A stretch of DNA of 64,000 nucleotides from Phenylobacterium sp. (GCA_004799545.1 SSMU01000024.1:18872-82871), one strand, 5' to 3'. Shown: positions 27,958 through 36,696, numbered from the stretch's first letter. Numbers and translations: made by a program. Notes: generated by a model from the sequence alone, not told the origin.

Positions 27958-28024
27958 GGCCGGAGGGTTAGCACGCGTCGGCGCGGCCTGCGAGCCGGCG
28001 GGCGCCGCCCTCGGGCCTCGGGAC

Positions 28025-29281
28025 CTACCGCTCCGGGCGGTCCGATCGCCAGAGCCGCTTGAGGGCCAGGAACACCGCCACGCTGACCAGGCCGACGCCC
28101 GCCAGCCCCGCCAACATGCCGACCATCACCGGGCTGACCACGCCGCCCGCGACGCCGGCCCGGGCGTTCAGCGCCCAGAACACGCCGCCGCCGAAGAAGG
28201 CCAGGCCGATCACCGCCAGGACCACCAGCGACAGGGGCCCGTTCTGCGGCTGCCGCGGCAGCGACTGGACGATCGGGGCGGTGAATTCGAAGGGCGAGGT
28301 GTCGTCGATCACCACGCGCTCAGCGGCCTCGGCGGCGGCCAGCTCGGCGTCGTTGGCGGCGGGCGGGCCGAACAGCTGGCCGCTCGGCGGTCCCTCCGGC
28401 TCCTCGACGAAGGTCTCCAGCAGCAGCGACGGCCGGGTCTCCGGGTCGCGATCGTCCGGCGGGGTCAGTTCGAAGGCCGGCTCCGACACCCGCTCCGCCT
28501 CCAGCTCCTCGACGCTCGGCAGCGGCGGCGCTTCGGCCGCTTCGGCCCCAGGCGCAGTGATATCCAACGCCGCGACCTCGGGCGGGGACTCGGCGAAGAT
28601 GGTCTCCAGCCGCGCGGCGACGGCCTCGGCCGCCGCCTGCACAGGGCTCAGCCGCTCGTCGTCCGGCGGGACCGGCGCGGGGAACGGCTCGTCGGCGCGC
28701 AGCACCCGCACCTCCTCGCCGTCCAGCAGGGCGGTGACCAGGGCCGGCGACTGCCGCGGGACCAGGCCGTCGGCGTCGGCGTCGAGCAGGGGTTGCAGGA
28801 TCGGCGACGGCGCCGCGGGCCAGCCGTCCTCGGGCGTCAGGAACAGGGCTTTCTCGCTCGCCCGGCGGCGCACCAGGGCGTCGATGACGATCCGTTCCCC
28901 GCTGAATTCCGCCTTGCGCCACAACTCCATGGCGCAGGCCGCCTGGATCAGCTGGCCCTCGTTCAGCCGCCGGAGCACGCCCGAGCGGCGGAACTCCTCC
29001 AGCCCGATGTTGAACACGAAGGAGGCCAGCGCATCGAACTGGTTCTGGCTCAGCGGCGCGTAGGTCCACTCGTTGATCCCGTGCGCCACGCCGATCAGGT
29101 CGTAGATCAGCAGCGCCTCGGCGTCGTCCTCCGACACCTCCGCCCCCTCGCGCGCGGTGAGCGTATGGCCATAGCCGATCATCCAGCGGCCATCGGGCAA
29201 CTGGGCGGCCTTGCGGCGATAGCCCTCGAAGCGGGTGATCAGCTCGATGGCGGCCCGCGAAACGCGGTGGCGCGGGTTCAT
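28025..29281 (-). CDS. GH24 (phage-type) lysozyme with C-terminal membrane segments
   Basis: The 418-residue protein has an N-terminal glycoside hydrolase family 24 domain (about 5-150) with catalytic E19 in TRFEGYR and the GYGHT motif. A long acidic, Pro/Glu-rich linker (about 180-340) follows, then two hydrophobic helices at the C-terminus. There is no signal peptide, so the topology is unclear: the helices might export the enzyme, or it may act during envelope growth. The ATG at 29281 is preferred over an upstream GTG because the family core begins directly after it. GAGGG sits unusually close to this ATG. It lies downstream of mgtE on the same strand. Confidence 0.82.
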   Translation of the reverse strand: MNPRHRVSRAAIELITRFEGYRRKAAQLPDGRWMIGYGHTLTAREGAEVSEDDAEALLIYDLIGVAHGINEWTYAPLSQNQFDALASFVFNIGLEEFRRSGVLRRLNEGQLIQAACAMELWRKAEFSGERIVIDALVRRRASEKALFLTPEDGWPAAPSPILQPLLDADADGLVPRQSPALVTALLDGEEVRVLRADEPFPAPVPPDDERLSPVQAAAEAVAARLETIFAESPPEVAALDITAPGAEAAEAPPLPSVEELEAERVSEPAFELTPPDDRDPETRPSLLLETFVEEPEGPPSGQLFGPPAANDAELAAAEAAERVVIDDTSPFEFTAPIVQSLPRQPQNGPLSLVVLAVIGLAFFGGGVFWALNARAGVAGGVVSPVMVGMLAGLAGVGLVSVAVFLALKRLWRSDRPER

Positions 29282-29363
29282 ACCCTCTGACCCAGTTTGA
29301 CACAGACGCGGACGCGCCCCGCTCCCCACCGCAAGAGTGGGGCCGCATCTATTTCAGCTAGCT

Positions 29364-30779
29364 TTACAACAGGATCAGCGCCGCGATGCCAAGCAGGGCG
29401 AGGAATCCGAAGAAATCGGTCATGAAGGTCACCACCACCGACGAGGAAACCGCCGGGTCGCGCCCCATCCGCTCCAGCACGATCGGCGCCAATATGCCGC
29501 CCAGCGCCGCCACGAAGAAGTTGGCCAGCACCGCTAGGCCCACCGCGATGGCGAGCTTCATGTCGTGCCACCAGAGCCAGGTCCCGGCCCCCAGCAGGCT
29601 GCCCATCATCGCCCCGTTGAACAGGCCCACGCCGAGTTCGCGCAGGATCACCCGGAAGGCGTTGGCGGCGTTCAGCTCGCGGCTGGACAGCGCCCGGACG
29701 GCCACGGTCAGCGCCTGGGTGCCGGCGTTGCCGCCCAGCGACGAGACGATCGGCATCAGCACCGCCAGCGCCGTGAACTTGGCGATCTCCGCCTGGTAGG
29801 CGCCCACCACGGTCGCGGCCAGCGCCTCGGTGCCCAGGTTGACCACCAGCCACGGCAGGCGCGAGCGCACGATCCCGAAGATCCCGGCGTCGCGGCCGGC
29901 GTCCGACACCCCGGCCAGGGCCAGGATGTCCTCGTCGCTCTCTTCCTGGATGACGCCGACGATGTCGTCGACGGTGATCTGGCCCACCAGCCGCCCGCCC
30001 GGCTCGACCACCGGGGCCGAGATCAGGTGGTACTTGTTGAAGATGTAGGCGACCTCCTCCTGGTCCATGTCGACCGGGATCTCGGTGATCGGCTCCATGA
30101 TCTGCGCCAGCGGCACGTCGCGCATGTTGCGCAACAGGTGGCTCACCGGGGCGGCGCCCACCGGCTTGTAAGCCGGGTCCACCACATAGACGTCGAAGAA
30201 CAGCTCCGGCAGCTCGTCGGATTCCCGGCGCAGGTGGTCGATGGTCTGGCCGACGGTCCAGAACTGCGGCGCGGCCACCACCTCGCGCTGCATCAGGCGG
30301 CCGGCGCTCTCCTCCTCGTAGCCGAGGGTCGTCTCGATGGCCGCCCGCTCCACCTCGGGCATGGCGGCCAGCACCTGGGCGCGCTTGTCCTTCTCCAGGT
30401 CGTCGACGACGTCGGCCGCGTCGTCGGAATCCATTTCCTCCAGCGCCTTGGCCAGGGTCGCCGAAGGCACGTGCTCGAGGATGTCCTCGCGGATCTCGGT
30501 GTCGAGCTCGGAGAGGATCTCGCCCAGCGCCTCCGGGTCGAGGTGCGGCAGCAGCTCCTCGCGGTCCTTGGACGAGAGGAAGCCCATCAGGTCGGCGACG
30601 TCTTCGGGCCGGAGCGCGCTCAACAGGTCGCGCAGCCGCTCCGCGTCGCCCCGGTCCAGGGCGTCGGCGACCAGCGGCACATAGTCGGGATTGAGGGCGT
30701 AGTCCTCGCCAAGCGCGAGGTCTTCGAGGTCCTCGGGGTCCTTGGTCAGTTCGGCGAGGTCGTCCGTTTCGCGGCTCAT
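29364..30779 (-). CDS. mgtE: Magnesium transporter MgtE
   Basis: The 471-residue protein has the MgtE N-terminal helical domain (about 35-140, repeats such as DLMGFLSSKDREELLPHL), two CBS domains (about 150-270), and five transmembrane helices (about 290-471). The pore-region signature SSLGGNAGTQAL is present. It is a Mg2+ channel gated by the cytosolic Mg2+-sensing domains. Length is standard. A 10-bp inverted repeat lies 38 bases upstream of the start, between mgtE and tRNA-Leu. Confidence 0.96.
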   Translation of the reverse strand: MSRETDDLAELTKDPEDLEDLALGEDYALNPDYVPLVADALDRGDAERLRDLLSALRPEDVADLMGFLSSKDREELLPHLDPEALGEILSELDTEIREDILEHVPSATLAKALEEMDSDDAADVVDDLEKDKRAQVLAAMPEVERAAIETTLGYEEESAGRLMQREVVAAPQFWTVGQTIDHLRRESDELPELFFDVYVVDPAYKPVGAAPVSHLLRNMRDVPLAQIMEPITEIPVDMDQEEVAYIFNKYHLISAPVVEPGGRLVGQITVDDIVGVIQEESDEDILALAGVSDAGRDAGIFGIVRSRLPWLVVNLGTEALAATVVGAYQAEIAKFTALAVLMPIVSSLGGNAGTQALTVAVRALSSRELNAANAFRVILRELGVGLFNGAMMGSLLGAGTWLWWHDMKLAIAVGLAVLANFFVAALGGILAPIVLERMGRDPAVSSSVVVTFMTDFFGFLALLGIAALILL

Positions 30780-30817
30780 ACGGACCTCCCGAATCTGCGA
30801 CGGACTGATTTTCCCCC

Positions 30818-30840
30818 GCGAGGTCCGATTCGGACCTCGC
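30818..30840 (-). promoter_or_regulatory. Perfect 10-bp hairpin upstream of mgtE
   Basis: GCGAGGTCCG (30818-30827) and CGGACCTCGC (30831-30840) form a perfect stem with a 3-base loop. The GGACCTC half-site recurs at 30782-30788, just before the mgtE start. The hairpin could end the tRNA-Leu transcript, which runs toward mgtE, or be an operator or leader structure for mgtE. No T run follows it. Confidence 0.5.
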
Positions 30841-30929
30841 TCATGTCATCTGAATTTAGAGCATTTCCGGATCGACACGTCCCGCCTCAAGTGGATTTCC
30901 TCAAGGGGGATTCGGCGATCCTCATTCAC

Positions 30930-31014
30930 TGGTGCGGTCGAGAAGACTCGAACTTCCACGGGTTGCCCCACAGCGACCTCAACGCTGCGCGTCTACCAAT
31001 TCCGCCACGACCGC
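30930..31014 (-). tRNA. tRNA-Leu (anticodon GAG)
   Basis: The minus-strand sequence from 31014 folds as an 85-base class II tRNA with a long variable arm. The acceptor stem is GCGGTCG paired with CGACCGC, and CCA is encoded at the 3' end. The anticodon loop TTGAGGT gives anticodon GAG (30978-30980), reading CUC and CUU leucine codons. The T arm GTTCGAGTC is conserved. A possible Caulobacter-style promoter (TTCACA and GCTACC) lies upstream near 31029-31055. Confidence 0.95.
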
Positions 31015-31120
31015 GCGTGGTGAGCCGCGGGGGGTAGCAAAGACGTATGGCTTTGTGAAGCGCTGCGTGACTGCCAGCCCGCGGCGGGCGCGAAGCGCAG
31101 GAATTTCAAACCCCGGAAAT

Positions 31121-31190
31121 CACGGAATACACGGAAGCCTCACGAGCCACGGAAGCCTTCTTTCCGTGTGATCCGTGTAGTCCGTGGTTC
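31121..31190. repeat. Inverted array of CACGGA / TCCGTG heptamers
   Basis: The left arm contains three copies of CACGGAA (in 31121-31155). The right arm contains three copies of CCGTG at about 9-base spacing (in 31163-31187). Together they form a long imperfect hairpin between tRNA-Leu and the FliN-like gene, just past the stop of the latter. It may act as a terminator, or it may be a copy of a dispersed repeat. Confidence 0.55.
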
Positions 31191-31215
31191 TTTTCTCTTG
31201 AGACGACCTGAGCCG

Positions 31216-31476
31216 TCAGCTGCCGCTGCCGCCGCCGGCCATGAAGTCGTAGACATTGGCCTCGCGGGTCACGGCGATGGAGATCTTTTCGTCGTTGATC
31301 TGGATCTCGCCGCGCGCCACCGGATGGTTGTTGGCCAGGATCCAGACTTCTTCGTTGACCGTGGCGTCCAGCGGGATCACCGCGCCGCGGCCCATTCGCA
31401 GCAGCTGCTGCATGGGCAGGCTGGCGCGCCCCAGCACCACCTGGATTTCGACGTTGACGGCCTTGACCTGACTCAC
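31216..31476 (-). CDS. FliN-like flagellar motor switch protein (SpoA domain)
   Basis: The 86-residue product is essentially one SpoA/FliN C-terminal domain: [22 protein letters not shown], then [18 protein letters not shown] and [17 protein letters not shown]. Such domains form the lower C-ring of the flagellar switch or type III secretion sorting platforms. I chose GTG at 31476 because GGAG lies 9 bases upstream and the domain begins straight after; a longer form from 31530 has no such support. It is shorter than typical FliN and no other flagellar gene is adjacent. The lipB gene diverges from it with 66 bases between starts. Confidence 0.82.
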   Translation of the reverse strand: MSQVKAVNVEIQVVLGRASLPMQQLLRMGRGAVIPLDATVNEEVWILANNHPVARGEIQINDEKISIAVTREANVYDFMAGGGSGS

Positions 31477-31542
31477 GAACGCACACTCCAGACGGGGCAG
31501 TCGCTTTGCACATGCGAGCCCAGGCCCCACATTGCGCCCAGC

Positions 31543-32265
31543 ATGCTTGACCGGGTGTTAAGCGCGGACCCCGCGCCCCTCTTCCAACGGACCGACGGCC
31601 GGCCGGCCGGCTGGGCGCTGAGCCCTGGCCTGATCGGCTACGAGGCCGCGGTGGCCGCCATGGAGGCCCGCGCCGCCGACATCGCCGAGGGCCGCGCGGG
31701 CGAGCTGGTCTGGCTGCTCGAACATCCGCCGCTCTACACCGCTGGGGTTTCCGCCAAGCCGGGCGACCTGCTGGAGCCGGACCGCTTCCCGGTGTTCCGC
31801 TCCGGCCGCGGCGGCCAGTTCACCTACCACGGCCCCGGCCAGCGGGTGGCCTATGTCATGCTCGACCTGAACGCCCGCGGGCGCGACGTGCGCGCCTTCG
31901 TGGCCGCCCTGGAGGCCTGGCTGATCGGCGCGCTGGCCCGCTTCAACGTCGCCGGCGAGATGCGCCCGGGGCGGATCGGCGTCTGGGTGGCCCGCAAGGC
32001 GCCCGGCCTTCCCGCCCGCGAGGACAAGATCGCCGCCATCGGGGTGAAGCTCCGCCGCTGGGTTTCCTTCCACGGGGTGGCGCTGAACGTCGAGCCCGAC
32101 CTCGGCCACTTCTCCGGCATCGTCCCCTGCGGCCAGGCCGGGCATGGGGTCACCAGCCTCGTCGACCTCGGCCTCCCCGTCACCCTGGACGAGGCCGACG
32201 CCGCCCTGCTGGCCAGCTTCCGCGAAGTGTTCGGTGAGGTCGAGGCGGCCGAGGCGCCGCTCTGA
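31543..32265 (+). CDS. lipB: Octanoyl-[acyl carrier protein]:protein N-octanoyltransferase
   Basis: The 240-residue enzyme moves octanoate from acyl carrier protein to lipoyl domains, the first step of lipoate synthesis. The catalytic pair is K169 ([14 protein letters not shown]) and C196 ([15 protein letters not shown]). The [12 protein letters not shown] segment that binds the acyl chain is present at 89-100. The ATG at 31543 gives a normal length. It is divergent from the FliN-like gene and convergent with the resolvase-derived gene, which ends 10 bases from its stop. Confidence 0.96.
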   Translation: MLDRVLSADPAPLFQRTDGRPAGWALSPGLIGYEAAVAAMEARAADIAEGRAGELVWLLEHPPLYTAGVSAKPGDLLEPDRFPVFRSGRGGQFTYHGPGQRVAYVMLDLNARGRDVRAFVAALEAWLIGALARFNVAGEMRPGRIGVWVARKAPGLPAREDKIAAIGVKLRRWVSFHGVALNVEPDLGHFSGIVPCGQAGHGVTSLVDLGLPVTLDEADAALLASFREVFGEVEAAEAPL

Positions 32266-32275
32266 CCGCCGAGGC

Positions 32276-32734
32276 TCAGGCCGCCCCGTCCAGCTGCTTC
32301 AGCCGACGATAGACGCTCCAGCGCGACACATTGAGCCGCCGCGCGATCTCCGTCGCGCCGACGCCCTGGGTCCGAAGCTCGGCCAGCACGTCCAGATCGA
32401 GCGTCTTCCGCGGCCGGCCGCCTCGGAAGGCGCCGGCCTCCCGCGCCGCGTCGATGCCACGCCGCCACGCCTCATGCTTGGTGCGTTGCTGGAACTCGGC
32501 CGCCGCCCGCAGCCCGCTCAAGGTCGCGGCCATGTCGCCGGAGGCGCTGTCCAGCCCCTCGCGCAGCACCTTCAGGTGCACTCTTTTAAGTTGTAATTGC
32601 TCGAGCGTCCGGACCACCTCGCCCAGCTCACCGCCCAGGTCCTCCAGCCGCTCGACCACCAGCTCGTCGCCTTCGCCCAGGCGCACGAGCACCGAATCGA
32701 CTGTCGGGTCGCCATCCACAACTGAGACAATCAT
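32276..32734 (-). CDS. Resolvase-derived DNA-binding protein lacking the catalytic part
   Basis: The 152-residue protein matches the second half of a resolvase/invertase-type serine recombinase. It has the segment before the long E-helix (about 15-75), the helix itself (QQRTKHEAWRRGIDAAREAGAF), the GGRPRKT hinge, and a C-terminal HTH (VGATEIARRLNVSRWSVYRRLKQL). The first 60 or so residues with the catalytic serine are absent. The usual LDRLGR arginine motif has become LEDLGGEL. It therefore cannot recombine DNA but may still bind it. It could be a repurposed regulator of the adjacent TonB-receptor promoter or a relic of a lost mobile element. Confidence 0.72.
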   Translation of the reverse strand: MIVSVVDGDPTVDSVLVRLGEGDELVVERLEDLGGELGEVVRTLEQLQLKRVHLKVLREGLDSASGDMAATLSGLRAAAEFQQRTKHEAWRRGIDAAREAGAFRGGRPRKTLDLDVLAELRTQGVGATEIARRLNVSRWSVYRRLKQLDGAA

Positions 32735-33074
32735 AAGTGGCCGATCTCCAGTTATTGAACGCCGTTCACTGAATCCAATTCGGAGAACTGAAGACCTTCA
32801 CCCCACAATTCGAGTCTTTCGTGGTCACAATGACTCGAATATTCCGGTCTTCTTATTTCAGTTTGTGTTTCGAAATTGAAATGCACCCGGATAGACTCGG
32901 ATTGCTCGCTATCGACATAATCCACAGGAATATTCCGGAAAAATGTCGATTCCGCTCGGACCGTCGCACTGGTGTCACGTACATCGTCAATTTACAACGA
33001 TATAAAGCGACAAAGACTCAGGTCAAGAGGCCGTTGCCACAATCCTGAGTAGTGTTCTGCAATGGGGGTACTAG
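32735..33074. other. AT-rich promoter region with six GANTC sites
   Basis: These 340 bases separate the resolvase-derived gene and the TonB-dependent receptor gene, which diverge. The region is visibly richer in A and T than its flanks. GANTC occurs at 32772, 32813, 32832, 32894, 32948 and 33015, where about one would be expected by chance. A 75-codon open frame (32821-33048) has no ribosome binding site and atypical codons, so I do not call it. The receptor start is preceded by GGGGG at 33064-33068. Confidence 0.6.
32837..32938. repeat. Two copies of GAATATTCCGG
   Basis: GAATATTCCGG occurs at 32837-32847 and 32928-32938, 91 bases apart, in the shared promoter region of the resolvase-derived gene and the TonB receptor. 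The second copy sits in a GGAATATTCC palindrome (32927-32936). The spacing is close to nine helical turns, so a regulator could bind both sites on one face of the DNA. Confidence 0.45.
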
Positions 33075-35606
33075 ATGAGAATTGGTTTGAGCCGCGCGCT
33101 TTGCGCGTCGACGGCGCTTGCGGGCGGACTGTTGCTGGCGGGGAGCGCGTTTGCGCAGTCTACCGCCGGTCAGGTCCAGGAACTGATCGTCACGGGCTCG
33201 CGCGCCGCGCCATCCACGGGCGGCCTCGCGACGGTGGTGAACGAAGCCAAGGATGAGTCGATCATCGGCCAGGCGTTCATCAAGACCCAGATGCCCAGCG
33301 CCAACATCGGCCAGCTGATCAACATGCTGCCGGGCGTCAGCTACACGACCGAAGATCCGGGCGGCTTCAACAGCGGCGACCTGCGCATCCACGGCTTCGA
33401 CGGCGCCCATGTGGCCGTCATCCTGGACGGCGCGCCGCTCAACGACACCGGCAACTACGCCGTCTATCCCGGCGAATATATGATCGGTGAGCTGATCGAC
33501 CACATCACCGTCAACATCGGCTCGAGCGACGTCGACAGCCCCTCGGCCTCGGCGCTGGGAGCCACGATCAACGTGGTCTCAAAGACCCCGCCGGAAGAGA
33601 TGGGCGGCCAGGTGAAGGTCTCCGGCGGCAGCTATCAGTACGGCCGGGTCTACGGCGAATACGACACCGGCGCCTTCGGTCCCTGGGGCACCAAGGCCTA
33701 TGTCGCCGGCGAATACGGCAAGGAGAACAACTTCGAGGGCCGTCCGGGCGACAGCAAGCGCTGGGACGTCAGCGGCCGGATCTACCAGCCGCTCAGCGGC
33801 GCCGACTTCCTCAGCCTGGCCGGCATCTTCACCAGCGAGCGGCAGTATCCCGCCTTCCGGGTCTCGCCGGCGCTGATGGCCTCGGCCGGCCGCTTCTTCC
33901 TTGGCGACAACTACACCTGGGCCCCGGAAACGGTGCGCGCCGGCGTGGCGGACACCGTGCCGAACAACGTCGGCCCGGCCGGCGGCGACAGCAACTTCTA
34001 TCGGCTGTTCCCCAACCCGGTGGACTTCGCCAGCATCCGCGGCCAGTCGCACTTCACGCTCGCGCCCAACCTCGTCTTCACCTTCGACCCCAGCTACTTC
34101 TACACCATCGCCAACGGCGGCGGCTCGACGACGCTGAGCGAGAAGGACAAGCGGCTGATCGGCAACAGCACCGCGCTCGGCGTCGACCTCAACGGCGACG
34201 GCGACATCCTGGACTCGGTGGTGGCCTACAGCCCGAGCAACACCACCACCCACCGCTACGGCCTGACCACCTCGCTGCTCTATGACCTGAACGAGCAGAA
34301 CCACTTCCAGCTGGCCTATACGCTGGACTACGGCCGCCACCGCCAGACCGGCGAAATGACCTACGTCGATCCGGCGACCGGCGAGCCGGCCGACGTGTTC
34401 GGCGGGCGTCCGGGCTACGGGCCGCAGATCGCGACCGCCGACGGCTCGATCCTGCGCAACCGCGACCGCTTCTCGATCGCCATCCTGAACCAGTTCTCGG
34501 CCAACTACATCGGCAAGTTCATGGATGACCGGCTGCACATCAACGCCGGCATCCGGATGCCGTACTTCAAGCGTGACCTGAACCAGTTCTGCTACACCTA
34601 CAACGGCGGCAGCGCCTACTGCGACACCATCGATCAGTCGAAGGTGCAAGCGGCCTACAATTCCGACGTCGCGGCCAATCGCGCATCGGGGGTCGGGGCG
34701 ACGGCTTTGACGGCGCTGCTGGGCGCCAGCGTCACGACCGGCATCAATGGGCTCCCCAACTTCCGGTTCCCGTTCACCGGCAGCGTGAAGTACGACAAGC
34801 CCCTGCCCAACGCCGGGATCAGCTACCGGGTCTCCGACGACAACCTGTTCTACGCGTCCTACGCCAAGGGCTTCACGGCGCCGAAGACCGACGACCTCTA
34901 CACCTCGACCCAGGAGAACGTGCAGCCGGAGACCAGCGACAACTTCGCCGCCGGCTACCGGTACCAGACGCGCCTGCTGAACCTGTCGGCCAACCTCTAC
35001 GACACGGAATACCACAACCGCATCGTGAGCTCGCCAGACCCGACCGATCCGACCCTGACCATCGACCGCAACGTCGGCGACGTGCAGGTGTACGGCGTCG
35101 ATATCGAGGCCGGCTACCAGCCCATCGACCACCTGAACGTCTACGCGAGCGCCAACTTCAACAAGAGCAAGCTGGAGTCGACCTACACGCTCTCGACGAG
35201 CGGCACCGCCTTCCAACTGCCGGTGAAGGGCAACGAGCTGGTGCTGACGCCGGACCGGATCTTCTCGGGCCGGGTGAGCTACGACATCGGGCCGGTGACC
35301 CTTGGCGTCGAGGGCAAGTACATGAGCTCGCGCTGGATCGACGACATGAACACCGCCCGCATCCCGGGCTATGGGGTGTTCAACCTCGACGGCCGCTGGA
35401 ACCTGCCGTTCCTCGACAACCGCACCTATCTGCAGGTCAACGTGCTGAACCTGTTCAACCGGTTCTACATCTCCCGCTCGACGACCTTCGCCAACGCGGT
35501 GGCCTATCCGATCCCGGGCACGACCAAGATCTACACCCCGACCACGCCGGCCTATTACGTCGGCGCGCCGCGGACCTTCACCATCACCCTGGCCGCCCAG
35601 TTCTAG
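33075..35606 (+). CDS. TonB-dependent outer-membrane receptor
   Basis: The 843-residue protein has a Sec signal peptide (cleavage after AFA near residue 27) and a TonB-box-like segment (VQELIVTG). The plug domain (about 50-170) includes NMLPGVSYTTEDPGG and LRIHGFDGAHVAVILDGAPL. A long 22-stranded barrel ends in phenylalanine (ITLAAQF). It lacks an N-terminal STN signalling domain. Substrate is unknown; no siderophore, vitamin B12 or saccharide genes are adjacent. GGGGG lies 6 bases before the ATG. The upstream region carries six GANTC sites and a repeated palindrome, and a clear hairpin terminator follows the gene. Confidence 0.93.
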   Translation: MRIGLSRALCASTALAGGLLLAGSAFAQSTAGQVQELIVTGSRAAPSTGGLATVVNEAKDESIIGQAFIKTQMPSANIGQLINMLPGVSYTTEDPGGFNSGDLRIHGFDGAHVAVILDGAPLNDTGNYAVYPGEYMIGELIDHITVNIGSSDVDSPSASALGATINVVSKTPPEEMGGQVKVSGGSYQYGRVYGEYDTGAFGPWGTKAYVAGEYGKENNFEGRPGDSKRWDVSGRIYQPLSGADFLSLAGIFTSERQYPAFRVSPALMASAGRFFLGDNYTWAPETVRAGVADTVPNNVGPAGGDSNFYRLFPNPVDFASIRGQSHFTLAPNLVFTFDPSYFYTIANGGGSTTLSEKDKRLIGNSTALGVDLNGDGDILDSVVAYSPSNTTTHRYGLTTSLLYDLNEQNHFQLAYTLDYGRHRQTGEMTYVDPATGEPADVFGGRPGYGPQIATADGSILRNRDRFSIAILNQFSANYIGKFMDDRLHINAGIRMPYFKRDLNQFCYTYNGGSAYCDTIDQSKVQAAYNSDVAANRASGVGATALTALLGASVTTGINGLPNFRFPFTGSVKYDKPLPNAGISYRVSDDNLFYASYAKGFTAPKTDDLYTSTQENVQPETSDNFAAGYRYQTRLLNLSANLYDTEYHNRIVSSPDPTDPTLTIDRNVGDVQVYGVDIEAGYQPIDHLNVYASANFNKSKLESTYTLSTSGTAFQLPVKGNELVLTPDRIFSGRVSYDIGPVTLGVEGKYMSSRWIDDMNTARIPGYGVFNLDGRWNLPFLDNRTYLQVNVLNLFNRFYISRSTTFANAVAYPIPGTTKIYTPTTPAYYVGAPRTFTITLAAQF

Positions 35607-35631
35607 GCCACGGGTTCCAAGACGACAGCGG

Positions 35632-35660
35632 GGGGCGGTCCGGCGACGGGCCGCCCCTTT
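35632..35660 (+). terminator. Intrinsic terminator of the TonB receptor gene
   Basis: GGGGCGGTCC (35632-35641) pairs with GGGCCGCCCC (35648-35657) with one G-T pair and a 6-base loop, followed by TTT. It begins 26 bases after the receptor stop codon. Confidence 0.75.
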
Positions 35661-35684
35661 GCTCTGCGCCTAGACTCTTCGCCG

Positions 35685-35735
35685 AGAGCCCTTCTTGTCC
35701 GCTCACGATGATCCATCGTGAGTGGGAAGGGCTCT
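35685..35735 (-). repeat. Nested hairpin element, copy 1
   Basis: Read on the minus strand, the element starts CTAG, with TAG being the stop of the repeat-protein gene. Its parts in order are outer arm AGAGCCCTTC, inner arm CCACTCACGATG, loop GAT, inner arm CATCGTGAGCGG, a one-sided 4-base bulge ACAA, and outer arm GAAGGGCTCT. The 10-bp outer stem is perfect and the 12-bp inner stem has one T-G pair. Copies 2 and 3 share this architecture. Confidence 0.7.
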
Positions 35736-36696
35736 AGTGGCCGCCGCGGTCGCGCATCCGGATCACGTCATCGAGGTCCACCCGCTGGCCCGTCGAATTG
35801 ACCTTCTCGATGTAGCCCACGGTCACCCCGTGATCGCGCAGCCGGATCAGCTGCTCGGCCGGCAGCCGGCGATAGCCCGCCTGGTCCAGCTCGCGGATGA
35901 AGCCCTCGCTCACCCCGTGGTCGCGCAGCTTGGCCAGCTGTTCCGCCGGCAGGCCCGCGTAGCCCAGCTCGCCCAGGGCCTTGAGGAAGCCGGTGCTCAC
36001 CCCGTGGTCGCGCAGGTGGATCAGTTCATCAGCCGTCAGGTTGCGATAGCCCGAGGCCTTGAGGTCGGCGACGTACCGCGGCCCCACCCCGTGGTCGCGC
36101 AGGCGCACCAGGGCGTCGACGTCGCCCAGCCGGTAGCCCGCGGCGTCCATGCCCTGCAGCCAGCTCAGGCTCACCCCGTGCTGCGCCACCCGCACCAGCT
36201 GGGCGACACCGGCCTGGGCGTAGTGCTCGCGCCGCAGCTCGTCGAGCATGGCGACGTTGAGGTCGTCCAGGGTCATGTCCAGCATCTGCTCCGGGCTGGC
36301 CTCGCCGGCGCCGCGGGCGCGCAGCAGCTGCGCGAAGCTGGCGTTGGGCGCGAACTGGCACACCCCGGAGCCGTGCAGATGCTCCGCCGAGCCGTCGCAG
36401 GTCAGGGTCCCGGCGTCGCGCGCCAGGCGGAAGCGGACGGCCGTGGCCTGTGGCGCGTCGAGCTGCGCCCGGGTCAGGCCCTGCAGCTCGCTGAGCTGGA
36501 CGCCGCGGCCGGTCACGTCGGAGCCGTGCGGGCGGATGTAGGCGAGCGTCAGCTGCGCCTCCCCGACCGGCGTCTGCTTGGCGTCCACCTGCCACTGGAC
36601 CTCGATCCCCTCGGCGCGGGCGATGAGCGGGGCGAGACTGAGGCTGAAGGCGGCGAGCGCGCCGAGCGCGCGGCGGGAGGTGGTGCGCGGGATCAT
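35734..36696 (-). CDS. Predicted exported protein with tandem HGV repeats
   Basis: The 320-residue protein has a signal peptide (about 1-28, ending ARA) and a beta-rich N-terminal domain (about 30-140) with two cysteines. From about 160 it has at least five tandem repeats of about 27 residues with the core LRDHGVS, then F or Y, then L, AGY and LPAEQL. Similar L..HGV..G/Y repeats follow the peptidase domain in some BlaR1/M56-type proteins, but no protease domain is present here. The repeats probably form a helical solenoid for protein binding in the periplasm. Its function is unknown. The stop codon lies within nested hairpin copy 1. Confidence 0.72.
   Translation of the reverse strand: MIPRTTSRRALGALAAFSLSLAPLIARAEGIEVQWQVDAKQTPVGEAQLTLAYIRPHGSDVTGRGVQLSELQGLTRAQLDAPQATAVRFRLARDAGTLTCDGSAEHLHGSGVCQFAPNASFAQLLRARGAGEASPEQMLDMTLDDLNVAMLDELRREHYAQAGVAQLVRVAQHGVSLSWLQGMDAAGYRLGDVDALVRLRDHGVGPRYVADLKASGYRNLTADELIHLRDHGVSTGFLKALGELGYAGLPAEQLAKLRDHGVSEGFIRELDQAGYRRLPAEQLIRLRDHGVTVGYIEKVNSTGQRVDLDDVIRMRDRGGH

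Noticed and set aside
32821..33048. A 75-codon plus-strand frame in the TonB-receptor promoter region
   Set aside because: No ribosome binding site, codon use unlike the neighbours, and no recognisable family; the region is better explained as promoter sequence.
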